Origin: Sulfurimonas sp. HSL3-1
GTDB lineage: Bacteria; Campylobacterota; Campylobacteria; Campylobacterales; Sulfurimonadaceae
Direction of reading: 5' to 3'
Length of the DNA: 64,000 bases
Assembly: GCF_039645995.1 (NCBI RefSeq)
Contig: NZ_CP147920.1
Coordinates: 1,612,001 to 1,676,000 of the forward strand
Shown here: one piece after another, positions 15,492-24,225 of the stretch
Numbering within the stretch: the first letter of the stretch is position 1
Layout: each line of letters opens with the position of its first letter
Made by a program: the position numbers and the translations under genes
The notes under the pieces: generated by a model
What the model was told of the DNA's origin: nothing
The model's database searches: none
The model's input: only the letters and a program-made list of their open reading frames with translations

Positions 15492-15519
15492 TTTATAATT
15501 TTTGTGAATATAACGTCAA
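15492..15519 (-). promoter_or_regulatory. sodB promoter
   Basis: Minus strand TTGACG (15519 to 15514), 16-base spacer, TATAAA (15497 to 15492), about 80 bp before the sodB start codon. The surrounding bases are AT-rich. Confidence 0.5.
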
Positions 15520-15574
15520 GGGGTAAAGCGTCGATCTGGAACGTCGGAGCGCGGCAGCTGTTTTCCCCATAGGA

Positions 15575-16723
15575 TCATGCGAAAAAGGTGCGCTTGACTA
15601 CTTCGACATTGTGCAGGTGCATGTGCAAAGCGATCGCTTTGTCATCGGGTTTTTCCGCCTGGGCCGCAATCCACTTTTCGGGGGTGTACGCGGTGATGGC
15701 ATCAAAGGTCTTCAAGATAGCCCTGTCCCAAATGGCGGGCCTGGGAACATCCGTGAACCGCCCCTGGTCATCTGCCCGTTTGAAGCGTATGAGCGCTTCG
15801 AGCAGCGTTTCATCGCTCTTAAAACGCTCAAAGAAATCCGTAATGTGGTAAATGCTCATCTGCGGAAGCTTGGGCAGCTTGGTGTGCATTTCGCTCAGAA
15901 AAAGGATCTGCGCTTTCATCTGCTCCGGGATCGCCATGTCGATCCGCGGCGCGATCTTGTCCGGGTCCCCGTGATGCGTGCCGTTGCCGTATGTCCGGAA
16001 ACAGTAGGGTTTGGCAATGTCGTGGTAGAGCGCCGTCAGCTTCAGCAGCGGGGTCTCGTGTTTCAGCTCGCGTAGCACCATCATGACGTGCGCAAAGAGT
16101 GAAGCCTCGCGGTGGTACTTCGTCCCCTCTTTGAACGTCGTCAAGGCAAAAAGAGACGGGAACACGGCATCGAGTACCCCCAGCTCGAAGAGCGTTTCAA
16201 AAAAGAGGTGGGTATCCGGGAGCACGAGCACCTGCTGCACTTCGTTCCAGACCTGTTCCGGCGGCAGCTGCGTCAGCGCTTCGTGCATGCCGTAAATCAG
16301 GACCCTTGTCGTGGCATGAATGTTCCACCCGGTGCCGAACGTTGCACGCAGACGCGCCAACCGCAGGACGTTCAGCGGCGCTTCCGCAAAAGCCTCGGAA
16401 GCGTGGCGCAGCATCCGTTTCTCGATATCCTCCCGCCCGTTGCTGGGGTCGACATAGAGCTCTTCTTGTTCCTCGTAGGCGACGGCATCGATGCTCAGCC
16501 CCTGCCGCAGCAGCACCGCCTCAATGCTCTCCCCAGGGGCTGCCAGCGTCAGCGTACTGCCGTCTTCTCTCACAAAGTGCGGATGCGCCCCCTCCACCTG
16601 CTCCAGGTGCGCAAAATCCGCCGGCGCGTACCCTACGGCGACATACGCTCTGTCGCCGGAAGCCCTGCCCATCAGTGTGTCTCTGACAGCGGCGCCGACG
16701 AGGTAGATTCGCTTTTCCTGCAC
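15575..16723 (-). CDS. CCA-adding-enzyme-like protein with HD domain and altered active site
   Basis: A 382-residue homolog of the bacterial multifunctional CCA tRNA nucleotidyltransferase: nucleotidyltransferase head, tRNA-binding middle and C-terminal HD phosphohydrolase domain. Key head residues differ. The catalytic DxD (KDRDWVVVG in E. coli) reads GDRAYVAVG, so the second Asp is Ala26. The RRD of the nucleotide-binding motif is RQG (73-75), and EDPLRVLR is EAPLNVLR (114-121). The HD residues are kept (His203, His212, His234-Asp235). It may have lost CCA addition and act as a phosphohydrolase or tRNA-binding protein. It is monocistronic. Confidence 0.75.
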   Translation of the reverse strand: MQEKRIYLVGAAVRDTLMGRASGDRAYVAVGYAPADFAHLEQVEGAHPHFVREDGSTLTLAAPGESIEAVLLRQGLSIDAVAYEEQEELYVDPSNGREDIEKRMLRHASEAFAEAPLNVLRLARLRATFGTGWNIHATTRVLIYGMHEALTQLPPEQVWNEVQQVLVLPDTHLFFETLFELGVLDAVFPSLFALTTFKEGTKYHREASLFAHVMMVLRELKHETPLLKLTALYHDIAKPYCFRTYGNGTHHGDPDKIAPRIDMAIPEQMKAQILFLSEMHTKLPKLPQMSIYHITDFFERFKSDETLLEALIRFKRADDQGRFTDVPRPAIWDRAILKTFDAITAYTPEKWIAAQAEKPDDKAIALHMHLHNVEVVKRTFFA

Positions 16724-16902
16724 CTTGTTCTCCTTTATTGACGGATACCTAATCGATATGTGATGATCGTTTTATTTTGAATGCTGCCATTATATAGAAG
16801 ATCACTCAAAAAGCGAAAAAACGATAGCGCTGGAAGAGGCATACGGAGAAGTGTACGGAGGTACGGTGAAGGGGTCGGCAGCGCAGGAGATGCGCCGCTG
16901 TT
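16724..16902. other. Intergenic region between ilvC and the CCA-like gene
   Basis: 179 bp. It holds the promoter region of the minus-strand CCA-like gene and the 3' end region of ilvC. An imperfect GC-rich inverted repeat (CAGCGC...GCGCCGCTG, about 16877-16896) lies just past the ilvC stop; it has no T-run in the ilvC direction, so it is only a possible terminator. Confidence 0.3.
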
Positions 16903-17928
<1,026 letters not shown>

Positions 17929-17996
17929 TTAATCCCTTGGATTGTGGACGATCATCCCGCCTGTAAGGCGGTCCCCGCACCACAAAAATTTTGCGC

Positions 17997-18002
17997 ATTG
18001 TA
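17997..18002 (-). promoter_or_regulatory. -10 box of ilvC
   Basis: TACAAT on the minus strand, about 72 bp before the ilvC start. The short leader contains a perfect hairpin CCGCCT-TAC-AGGCGG (about 17958-17972). No T-run follows the hairpin, so it is not an obvious terminator. Confidence 0.4.
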
Positions 18003-18087
18003 CCAAAAAGTCGTGAAAGAGTAGTTTAGCTGCCGCTTAGGCCTTTGAAAACGGCAATTTCTTAATCGCCCCGCGCTTCGGGCATGC

Positions 18088-18093
18088 TAAAAT
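18088..18093 (+). promoter_or_regulatory. Extended -10 box of the unknown gene at 18120
   Basis: TGCTAAAAT: a TG one base before TAAAAT, an extended -10 element. An in-frame ATG at 18084 overlaps it and can be excluded as the start. Confidence 0.5.
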
Positions 18094-18119
18094 TTCCAAA
18101 AAATTGCGGAAGAGAACGT

Positions 18120-18794
18120 ATGAAAAAATTCAACCTCGTCAAAGAGATCATCTCCGTCGACAAACCGGCCATGATGGCCGCGGTCAACGGTGGAAAGCCC
18201 TTCGGCATCACCATGAAGGGGGAGATCCACTATCCCCCCTACGATGCGCGCAGCTGCTACCTTTTCCAGGGCAGCGTCGCGCGCCCGGCGCCCTCGGCCC
18301 TGATGCCGACTCAGCCAAAAAGCCTTGCCGAACTGCTCGGCGGGAACATGCAGGTCGTCGAAGTCGAAGACCGCATCCTCATCAAGGCCGCGCGCAACTG
18401 GCAGGAGATCATCGGCTATAACGTCCGCCACGCGGACTATGACGATACGACCGGCGACGGCGTCGCCGAATTCACCGACAGTGAACTCGAGGAGATCGGC
18501 TGGCAGGCGACCGAGTTCGGCATCAACTACCGCGAACTCGTCGAACTGATCGAGGCGCAGTGCGACGGCACCCTCTTCTGCATCGAAAACGAAGGGGAGA
18601 ACTACCACTTCAGCGGGATGGGGTTTATCGACGACATGGACTGCGCCCGGAAACAGTGCTTTGACTACTGCGTCAAGAGGATCGAGACGCTGCTAAGAGA
18701 AGATGAGAGTTACCACGGCGCCGTGCTCAGCGGCGACGAGGAGGAGGCACTGGCCTTCTTCGGGGTCACTGTCCCAGATAGCGCTGTAGAATAA
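18120..18794 (+). CDS. Conserved-looking acidic protein of unknown function
   Basis: A 224-residue, strongly acidic soluble protein that I do not recognise. It starts MKKFNLVKEIISVDK and has five Cys residues in its second half (two in CDGTLFC, one each in MDCARKQCFDYC and so on), which might bind a metal. The start at 18120 follows GGAAGAGAACGT and lies 27 bp after an extended -10 box. Its 3' end overlaps that of ruvX by 29 bp in the convergent direction, which suggests that the C-terminal codons are tolerant. No function is proposed. Confidence 0.65.
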   Translation: MKKFNLVKEIISVDKPAMMAAVNGGKPFGITMKGEIHYPPYDARSCYLFQGSVARPAPSALMPTQPKSLAELLGGNMQVVEVEDRILIKAARNWQEIIGYNVRHADYDDTTGDGVAEFTDSELEEIGWQATEFGINYRELVELIEAQCDGTLFCIENEGENYHFSGMGFIDDMDCARKQCFDYCVKRIETLLREDESYHGAVLSGDEEEALAFFGVTVPDSAVE

Positions 18795-19164
18795 CCATCG
18801 CCGAGAGCGAATCCACGCGGCCGTCGCGCTTATAGCGGATTTCGCCCTTCATCAGCGCTTCGGCCTCGAGGGAGCTGTCGCTCTCGTCCTGGTAGGCGAC
18901 GGGCCCGTCGAAATCGACGAGGTTCATAAAGTGCGCGACGCGACGCCGCATCTCCTCCTCGCTGGAGCCGCCCATCGGGATCCCGACGACGACCTCTTGT
19001 ATCCCCCACTCCGCGATGACGTCGCGCACGGCCTGCGACGCCTGGTTGCGGTTTTTGCGCTCAATAGCGGCCAGCGGAGTGACGACTGTACCGTCCGCGC
19101 TGTAAGCCAGTCCGATCCGCTTGAGCCCAAGGTCGATGCCCAGGAGAGGGAACTGCGTCGCCAT
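18766..19164 (-). CDS. ruvX: Putative pre-16S rRNA nuclease / Holliday junction resolvase RuvX (YqgF)
   Basis: A 132-residue RNase H-fold protein. The N-terminal LLGIDLGLKRIGLAYS carries the first catalytic Asp, VVVGIPMGG the next conserved strand, and QDESDSSLEAE the acidic residues; the C-terminal DSLSAMVILQRYL closes the family pattern. YqgF matures the 5' end of 16S rRNA and has been linked to Holliday junction processing. It starts 3 bases after the mnmE stop and is surely in the same operon. The last codons overlap the convergent gene. Confidence 0.9.
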   Translation of the reverse strand: MATQFPLLGIDLGLKRIGLAYSADGTVVTPLAAIERKNRNQASQAVRDVIAEWGIQEVVVGIPMGGSSEEEMRRRVAHFMNLVDFDGPVAYQDESDSSLEAEALMKGEIRYKRDGRVDSLSAMVILQRYLGQ

Positions 19165-19167
19165 TCC

Positions 19168-20511
19168 CTACTTCCCGAGGCAGAAGCTGCCGAACATCTT
19201 GTCGAGCATCTCTTCGTTGTCAAAGGGGCGGGTAATGGAGGCCAGGGACTGGATCGCTTCGCCGACGTGGAAGGAGAAGAGCTCCAGCTCCTGATCCTCC
19301 AGGGGCATAAAAGCGTTATCGATCGCCGCAAGCGCCCCTTTGACGGCATCGGTCTGGCGCTGGGAGATGAGCATCGTCTCTTCGGAAACGTTCTGACGGT
19401 CCATCCGCGACTGCAGCGCCTCGATCAGGACCGAGGTGTCCTGCTTGCAGCTCATACGCAGCGGGGTGTACTCCTTCAGCGGCGTCTCATCGAAACGCTG
19501 GGGCAGATCGGTCTTGTTCAATACGGCGATGAACGTGCGTTCATCTGTATGCTCTTCCATCAGCGAGAGGATCGCCTTATCCTCGCCGTCGAGCGCGCGG
19601 CTGCCGTCAAAGAGCGCGATGACGATGTCGCTCTCGCTCACCGCCTCGATGGAGCGTTCGATCCCGATCCGCTCGATCTCGTCTCCCGCCTCGCGGATCC
19701 CCGCCGTATCGACCATGCGGATCAGATGACTGCCGATACGCACCTGCTCCTCGATCGTATCGCGGGTCGTCCCGGCGATATCGCTGACGATGGCGCGGTT
19801 GTAATCGAGGAGGCTGTTGAGCAGCGAACTCTTGCCGACATTGGGTTTGCCGATAATGGCGACTTTGAACCCCTGCATCAGCCCCCTACGGCGTTCGCTC
19901 GACGCCAGGGTACGGCGCAGCGCGGCGGCAATCGTCTCGAGCTTTTTAATGATCTGGTCGATCAGGTCCTGAGGGAGGTCCTCCTCGGCGTAGTCGATGG
20001 AGACCTCCGAATAGGCCAGGATCTCCAGCAGTGCATCGCGGTTCCCTTCGACGAAGGTCCGCAAAGAGCCTTTCATCTGCTTGGCCAGGATCTTCGCGGC
20101 GTCTTCGCTCCGCGCCTCGATAAGCCGGGCGATCGCTTCTGCTTCGGTCAGATCGATGCGGCCGTTATGGAAAGCACGGCGGCTGAACTCGCCCGGTGTC
20201 GCCAGGCGCGCGCCGCCGGCCAGGGCCGCCTTCAGCACCTCCTCTGCCACGATCTGCCCGCCGTGGCACTGCAGTTCGACGACATCCTCGCCGGTAAAAC
20301 TGCGCGGACCGCGGAAAAAAAGGACGATCGCTTCGTCGATCAGCTCGTTTTGGGCGTTATAGAGGGGGTAGAGGTGGGCGCGCCGGTCTTCAAGGGGACG
20401 CTGCCCCGTCAGCTTCGAGGCGATCGTCGTCGCCTGCGCGCCGCTGATGCGGATGATGGCGATGGAGCCGATCCCGTGCGCGGTCGCAATGGCGGCAATC
20501 GTATCGTTCAT
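19168..20511 (-). CDS. mnmE: tRNA uridine-5-carboxymethylaminomethyl(34) synthesis GTPase MnmE
   Basis: A 447-residue GTPase that with MnmG modifies U34 of certain tRNAs. An N-terminal folate-binding domain (about 1-115), a helical domain, and an inserted G domain (IIGKPNVGKSSLLN for the P-loop, GTTRDTI, VDTAGIR for G3, NKTD for G4). It ends FCLGK, the conserved C-terminal Cys motif. The ATG at 20511 overlaps the jag stop region (TGATTATG). It sits at the end of the rpmH-rnpA-yidD-yidC-jag block. Confidence 0.96.
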   Translation of the reverse strand: MNDTIAAIATAHGIGSIAIIRISGAQATTIASKLTGQRPLEDRRAHLYPLYNAQNELIDEAIVLFFRGPRSFTGEDVVELQCHGGQIVAEEVLKAALAGGARLATPGEFSRRAFHNGRIDLTEAEAIARLIEARSEDAAKILAKQMKGSLRTFVEGNRDALLEILAYSEVSIDYAEEDLPQDLIDQIIKKLETIAAALRRTLASSERRRGLMQGFKVAIIGKPNVGKSSLLNSLLDYNRAIVSDIAGTTRDTIEEQVRIGSHLIRMVDTAGIREAGDEIERIGIERSIEAVSESDIVIALFDGSRALDGEDKAILSLMEEHTDERTFIAVLNKTDLPQRFDETPLKEYTPLRMSCKQDTSVLIEALQSRMDRQNVSEETMLISQRQTDAVKGALAAIDNAFMPLEDQELELFSFHVGEAIQSLASITRPFDNEEMLDKMFGSFCLGK

Positions 20512-20513
20512 AA

Positions 20514-21287
20514 TCAATAGTTGTGGTAATCGTTAATGATAATGTATTTTCCGCCGTCACGGGTCGTCCGGATGGCAACGTACTTGTCATGGTAGCGCTC
20601 ACGCAGCTGCTTGAGGGCGATCTGCACGAGTACGCCGTCGAGGACGCGGGTCTGGGCATGACCGTCGCGGTCGACGCTTTCAAAAACCCCTGTCAGGTAG
20701 CGTGCCACCGACTCCTCCTGATTGTGGAGGAATTCGGCGATTTCCAGACGAAGCTGCAGCTGGTACTCGGCATTGATCCAGTTGAAGAGCATATAGGAGA
20801 GCGCCTTATAGCGGTACCCCTCTTTGCCGATCAGCAGCGCCGCGTCTTCCCCGTTGAACTCCACGAGCAGCGTATTATCGTCATAGACGGAGACGTGGAT
20901 AGGTTCGAGTTTGAAACAGATCGTCTTGAAAAGGACGTTGAGTTTCGTCTCCACTTCTTCGGCGATGGCGTCAAGATCGTCGTCGCCTTCCGTATAGTGA
21001 TCCTCGTCGGCGTAGACCTCTTCGTATTCGCTCTCGTCGTCTTCCGGATAGGCGATCGGCTCCGTCGGTGCCGGGAGTTCCTCCTCCGTGAGCAGCTGCG
21101 CCTCATCCTCGGCTTCGTCCGCGGCCCTGGGGCGGGCGACAATGACGGCATGCTTTCGCAGCAGGCCGAGGAACCCTTTACTGGGGTGTTGTACCACGAC
21201 GATATCGAGTTCCGTCACCGAGCAGCTGAACTGTTTGGAAGCTTCGCTATACGCCGCTTCAAGCGTCGGCGCTTCGATCTTCTTCAT
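20514..21287 (-). CDS. jag: Jag/KhpB-type RNA-binding protein
   Basis: A 257-residue protein with an N-terminal Jag_N domain (about 1-50), a long acidic linker of about 75 residues rich in Glu and Asp, a KH-type domain with LIGKEGYRYKAL, and a C-terminal R3H-like region (VARYLTGVFESVDRDG onwards). Jag/KhpB proteins bind RNA and are linked to cell division and envelope growth in other bacteria. Its place next to yidC is conserved widely. Two bases separate it from the yidC stop, so the operon is tightly packed. Confidence 0.88.
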   Translation of the reverse strand: MKKIEAPTLEAAYSEASKQFSCSVTELDIVVVQHPSKGFLGLLRKHAVIVARPRAADEAEDEAQLLTEEELPAPTEPIAYPEDDESEYEEVYADEDHYTEGDDDLDAIAEEVETKLNVLFKTICFKLEPIHVSVYDDNTLLVEFNGEDAALLIGKEGYRYKALSYMLFNWINAEYQLQLRLEIAEFLHNQEESVARYLTGVFESVDRDGHAQTRVLDGVLVQIALKQLRERYHDKYVAIRTTRDGGKYIIINDYHNY

Positions 21288-21289
21288 AT

Positions 21290-22909
21290 TCAGGCCTCGC
21301 CCCCGTTATGCTCTTTTTGCGCCAGGTGCGCTTCGTGGCGTGCCGCTTTGATCTTCGCATACTGCTTGTTCACCATGTACTGCTGCGCAATGGAGAGCAG
21401 GTTGTTCGTCAACCAGTAAAGCACCAGGCCTGACGGGAAGGTGACGAAGAAGAAGGTAAAGACGACCGGCAGGTATTTGAAGATCTTCTCCTGCATCGGG
21501 TCGGTAAAGTTGTTCGGCGTCATCTTCTGCTGGAAATACATGGAAGCACCCATCAGGATCGGCAGGATGTAGGTCGGGTCCATGCGGGAGAGGTCGCCGA
21601 TCCAGAACATCCACGGCGCCCCCTGCAGCTCGACGGCGTTGAGCAGAACACGGTAGATCGCGAAGAAGACCGGGATCTGCAGCAGCAGCGGCAGACAGCC
21701 GCCCATCGGGTTGGCACCGTTCTTCTTGTAGAGCTCCATTACCGCCGCGTTCATGCGCTGCGGATCGCCCTTGTACTTCTCGCGCAGCTCTTTCATCTTC
21801 GGTGCGAGGTCCTTCATCTTCTGCATGGAGATCATCCCCTTGTAAGTCAGCGGATAGAGCACCAGACGGATCACGACGACCAGCGCGACGATCGCCCAGC
21901 CCCAGTTTCCGAAGAAGCCGTGCAGCCACAGCAGGAAACCAAAGAGCGGTTTCGCCGCCCAGGTAAACCAGCCGTACTCGATGGCGTTGACGAGTACCGG
22001 GTTGATCGATTCGAGCAGGCGGTAATCCTTCGGACCGATGAAGCCGTTGAAGCTCAGGGAGTCGGTAGCTTCGAGATACGCGATCGGGTTGTCACTGCGG
22101 TCACGGTCGATGTTGACGATGACCTCGGGATCGAGCCCGTAGAAGATGGAAGCGAAATACTGGTCAAAGGCCGAGAGCAGTTTCACGTCACGCAGCGCAG
22201 TGCGTCCCTCGACGTCGCCGTCTTCAAAGATATTGGAGACGCCGTCAGCCGTGTAGCCCATGACGCCGTGCACGGCCATCATCATCTGACCCTTGTGCTC
22301 CGCATGCTGCCCGACATAGAGGAAATAGCGCATCGGTTTGGAGAGGGAAACCTTGATGTCGTAGTGGCCGTCGGCGTAGAAGGTCAGTGTCTTCGTCACG
22401 GTCACCTGGGAAAGCGTCTGTGTGAGCGTCACGCTTTTCGTACCCGCCGCATCCAGTGTAAGGCTACTGGCATCCGCACGGTAAGGGACTTTGAGTGCTT
22501 CCGCATTGATAGCCTCGTCGGCAAAACGGATGAAGAGCGGCTGCGCGCCCTCCTGGGCAATGAGTTCCGTCGGCTTGTCATCGACGTAGTACTTCTTGTC
22601 TTTAAGCACCTTGGACACGATCCGGCCGAGGGTATCGATCTTGAGCGTAAATTCGGAGGACTCCACCGTCACCAGCTTCGTGGCGTCGGGGTTGGCCACT
22701 TTTTCGCTGACCGCCACCGTATGACCGACACCGTTGTCCGTGACTGCCGGGGTCGTCGCCTCGGTACCTACCCGCTCTTTGAGCGTGACGTTCTGCTCTG
22801 CGCTCTCCGGCATCTCCGGCGGGAAGATCGCAGTATAGACAATAAAGAAGACAAATGAAAGGACCACGGCCAGGATCAGCCGCTGGTTGGGACTCATTTT
22901 TTCAAACAC
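21290..22909 (-). CDS. yidC: Membrane protein insertase YidC
   Basis: A 539-residue inner-membrane insertase of the Gram-negative type. An N-terminal helix is followed by a large periplasmic beta domain (about 40-320), then five helices with the conserved cytoplasmic loop (KDLAPKMKELREKYKGDPQRMNAAVMELYKK) and NPMGGCLPLLLQIPVFFAIYRVL. The start is GTG at 22909; the ATG four codons later would trim the FEK that homologs keep. It lies 3 bases after yidD, which helps YidC. Confidence 0.96.
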   Translation of the reverse strand: MFEKMSPNQRLILAVVLSFVFFIVYTAIFPPEMPESAEQNVTLKERVGTEATTPAVTDNGVGHTVAVSEKVANPDATKLVTVESSEFTLKIDTLGRIVSKVLKDKKYYVDDKPTELIAQEGAQPLFIRFADEAINAEALKVPYRADASSLTLDAAGTKSVTLTQTLSQVTVTKTLTFYADGHYDIKVSLSKPMRYFLYVGQHAEHKGQMMMAVHGVMGYTADGVSNIFEDGDVEGRTALRDVKLLSAFDQYFASIFYGLDPEVIVNIDRDRSDNPIAYLEATDSLSFNGFIGPKDYRLLESINPVLVNAIEYGWFTWAAKPLFGFLLWLHGFFGNWGWAIVALVVVIRLVLYPLTYKGMISMQKMKDLAPKMKELREKYKGDPQRMNAAVMELYKKNGANPMGGCLPLLLQIPVFFAIYRVLLNAVELQGAPWMFWIGDLSRMDPTYILPILMGASMYFQQKMTPNNFTDPMQEKIFKYLPVVFTFFFVTFPSGLVLYWLTNNLLSIAQQYMVNKQYAKIKAARHEAHLAQKEHNGGEA

Positions 22910-22912
22910 ACG

Positions 22913-23239
22913 TTAGCCTTTAAACGAAAAATTCTTGATGAGATAAAAGCGGTTTCCCGCTTTTGGAACGAGCCAGTACTTTATCCTATTAATGGTTAAA
23001 TCTTGCGGATTCGGCCGCAATTTCGCCACCTCGACATAATCTATTCCCCCGGGGAACAGCTGGTTGCATGTGAGGATGCGTTTCGTCGAATAATAAAAAG
23101 CATAGAGAAGCGGATTCTGTTCGAACTGCTGACGGGTATACTCCGAGCAGCTGGGATAGTAGCGGCAGCTCCCCCGGCCGATCAGCGTGAAGCTGCGCTG
23201 ATAGATCCAGATGATCCCGAGTACCAGCCGTCGAATCAT
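22913..23239 (-). CDS. yidD: Membrane protein insertion efficiency factor YidD
   Basis: A 108-residue protein with the YidD core: YQRSFTLIGRGSCRYYPSCSEYTRQQFEQ, with conserved cysteines. YidD sits on the inner face of the membrane and supports YidC-mediated insertion. It is longer than the usual 70-85 residues because of a C-terminal extension (LRPNPQDLTINRIKYWLVPKAGNRFYLI) typical of Campylobacterota copies. Its start overlaps the rnpA stop by 4 bases. Confidence 0.93.
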   Translation of the reverse strand: MIRRLVLGIIWIYQRSFTLIGRGSCRYYPSCSEYTRQQFEQNPLLYAFYYSTKRILTCNQLFPGGIDYVEVAKLRPNPQDLTINRIKYWLVPKAGNRFYLIKNFSFKG

Positions 23240-23553
23240 ACCTGAAGCGCCCCCACCCGCTCCGCCATTTTCCGGAGCGCTTTTTCCATCACGGCGTAGG
23301 GGGTCTCGACCGTCGCCGCCTTGGCGACAAGGATGTAACTGCCGGCGGCAAGCTGCGGTTCAAGACCGTAAAAGAGCGCACGCATACGGCGTTTGGCCCG
23401 GTTGCGTTTCACGGCGTTGCCGACTTTTTTGCTGGCAGTGAATCCGACGGTTATAAAAGGGGTGTTGGGGAGGTAGAAGAGGACAAGCGCAGGTGAATGC
23501 GCGCTTTTGCCCTTACGGTAGACCAGCTGAAACTCGCGGTTGTGTTTCAGCAC
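23236..23553 (-). CDS. rnpA: Ribonuclease P protein component
   Basis: A 105-residue basic protein that joins the catalytic RNase P RNA to cut tRNA 5' leaders. The core signature is KKVGNAVKRNRAKRRMRALF. The frame opens with GTG at 23553, 11 bases after the rpmH stop; no ATG lies near the expected start, and no clear ribosome binding site is seen, so translation may be coupled to rpmH. Overlaps yidD by 4 bases. Confidence 0.93.
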   Translation of the reverse strand: MLKHNREFQLVYRKGKSAHSPALVLFYLPNTPFITVGFTASKKVGNAVKRNRAKRRMRALFYGLEPQLAAGSYILVAKAATVETPYAVMEKALRKMAERVGALQV

Positions 23554-23564
23554 TGCGGACGAAC

Positions 23565-23699
23565 TCAGGCGGCCAGTTTCTTACGGCCCTTGGCACGACG
23601 TGCGTTGATGATCTTGCGGCCGTTTTTTGTCGCCATACGTGCACGGAAACCGTGGGTACGTTTACGAGGCGTGTTATGCGGTTGGTATGTTCTTTTCAT
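23565..23699 (-). CDS. rpmH: 50S ribosomal protein L34
   Basis: A 44-residue, very basic ribosomal protein: [18 protein letters not shown] at the start, then [23 protein letters not shown], a complete L34. It is shorter than common ORF cut-offs. GAGAGGAATGGTC precedes the ATG at 23699. A CATAAT -10 box lies at 23735 to 23730 on the minus strand. It heads the rpmH-rnpA-yidD-yidC-jag-mnmE-ruvX operon, which runs without a gap above 12 bases. Confidence 0.97.
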   Translation of the reverse strand: MKRTYQPHNTPRKRTHGFRARMATKNGRKIINARRAKGRKKLAA

Positions 23700-23803
23700 G
23701 ACCATTCCTCTCTGAAAATTTAGTGCGCAATTATGCCTAATTCATACTTAATAGTTATTTAAGGATAAGAAAAAGTCTGCCATTTTTTTCCCTGCCGGAT
23801 GAC

Positions 23804-24202
23804 TCAAAAGCCGCCGTTCGTATCGGCCGGCGGGATGAGCAGCTCTTTCAGCGGCGGCATGACCGACTGGTCCTTCGGCGTCGCGATATCGCTGAGGGCC
23901 TCCTTGATCTGCACGTGGCAGTCCCGGCAGCCCCGGATCACTTTATGCTCCTCTACCCCCACATTCTCGATCTTCTCGACGGGGTGGCAGGCGAAACACT
24001 CGCTGCCGCATTCGGCCATGGCGTTGGGGTCGGCGCTGTGGCAATCGATACAGCCGAGCATCGGCTTATGACGCGGATCGTTCTGGATCGTCGGCAACAG
24101 TTTCGGGTGACAGGTAAGGCAATCCCCCGTACAGGCCAGGAGCGTCGCGAAAAGCCCCGGCATCACTACCGGGAGGAGTAAAAGGCGTTTGAGCATTTTC
24201 AT
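23804..24202 (-). CDS. Small tetraheme c-type cytochrome
   Basis: A 132-residue exported cytochrome with four CxxCH sites: CLTCH (28-32), CIDCH (51-55), CFACH (69-73) and CRDCH (92-96), and further His residues in between that could serve as distal ligands (for example RHKP). A signal sequence occupies about residues 1-23; LLAC at 21-24 might be a lipobox. Such proteins shuttle electrons in the periplasm. Nothing nearby shows its partner; clpB ends 24 bases upstream and has its own role. The start could be either of two ATGs two codons apart. Confidence 0.82.
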   Translation of the reverse strand: MKMLKRLLLLPVVMPGLFATLLACTGDCLTCHPKLLPTIQNDPRHKPMLGCIDCHSADPNAMAECGSECFACHPVEKIENVGVEEHKVIRGCRDCHVQIKEALSDIATPKDQSVMPPLKELLIPPADTNGGF

Positions 24203-24225
24203 ACCGGGATTGTAGCGCGTCCGGA

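Noticed and set aside
17930-18000. Short frame starting M-R-K-I-F-V-V before ilvC, as a branched-chain leader peptide
   Set aside because: Its ATG is formed by the last bases of the predicted -10 box (TACAATG), so it would not be transcribed, and it has only one Ile and two Val codons together.
23565-23803. Replication origin beside rpmH
   Set aside because: rpmH-rnpA often lies near oriC, but no dnaA, dnaN or cluster of DnaA boxes is seen here.
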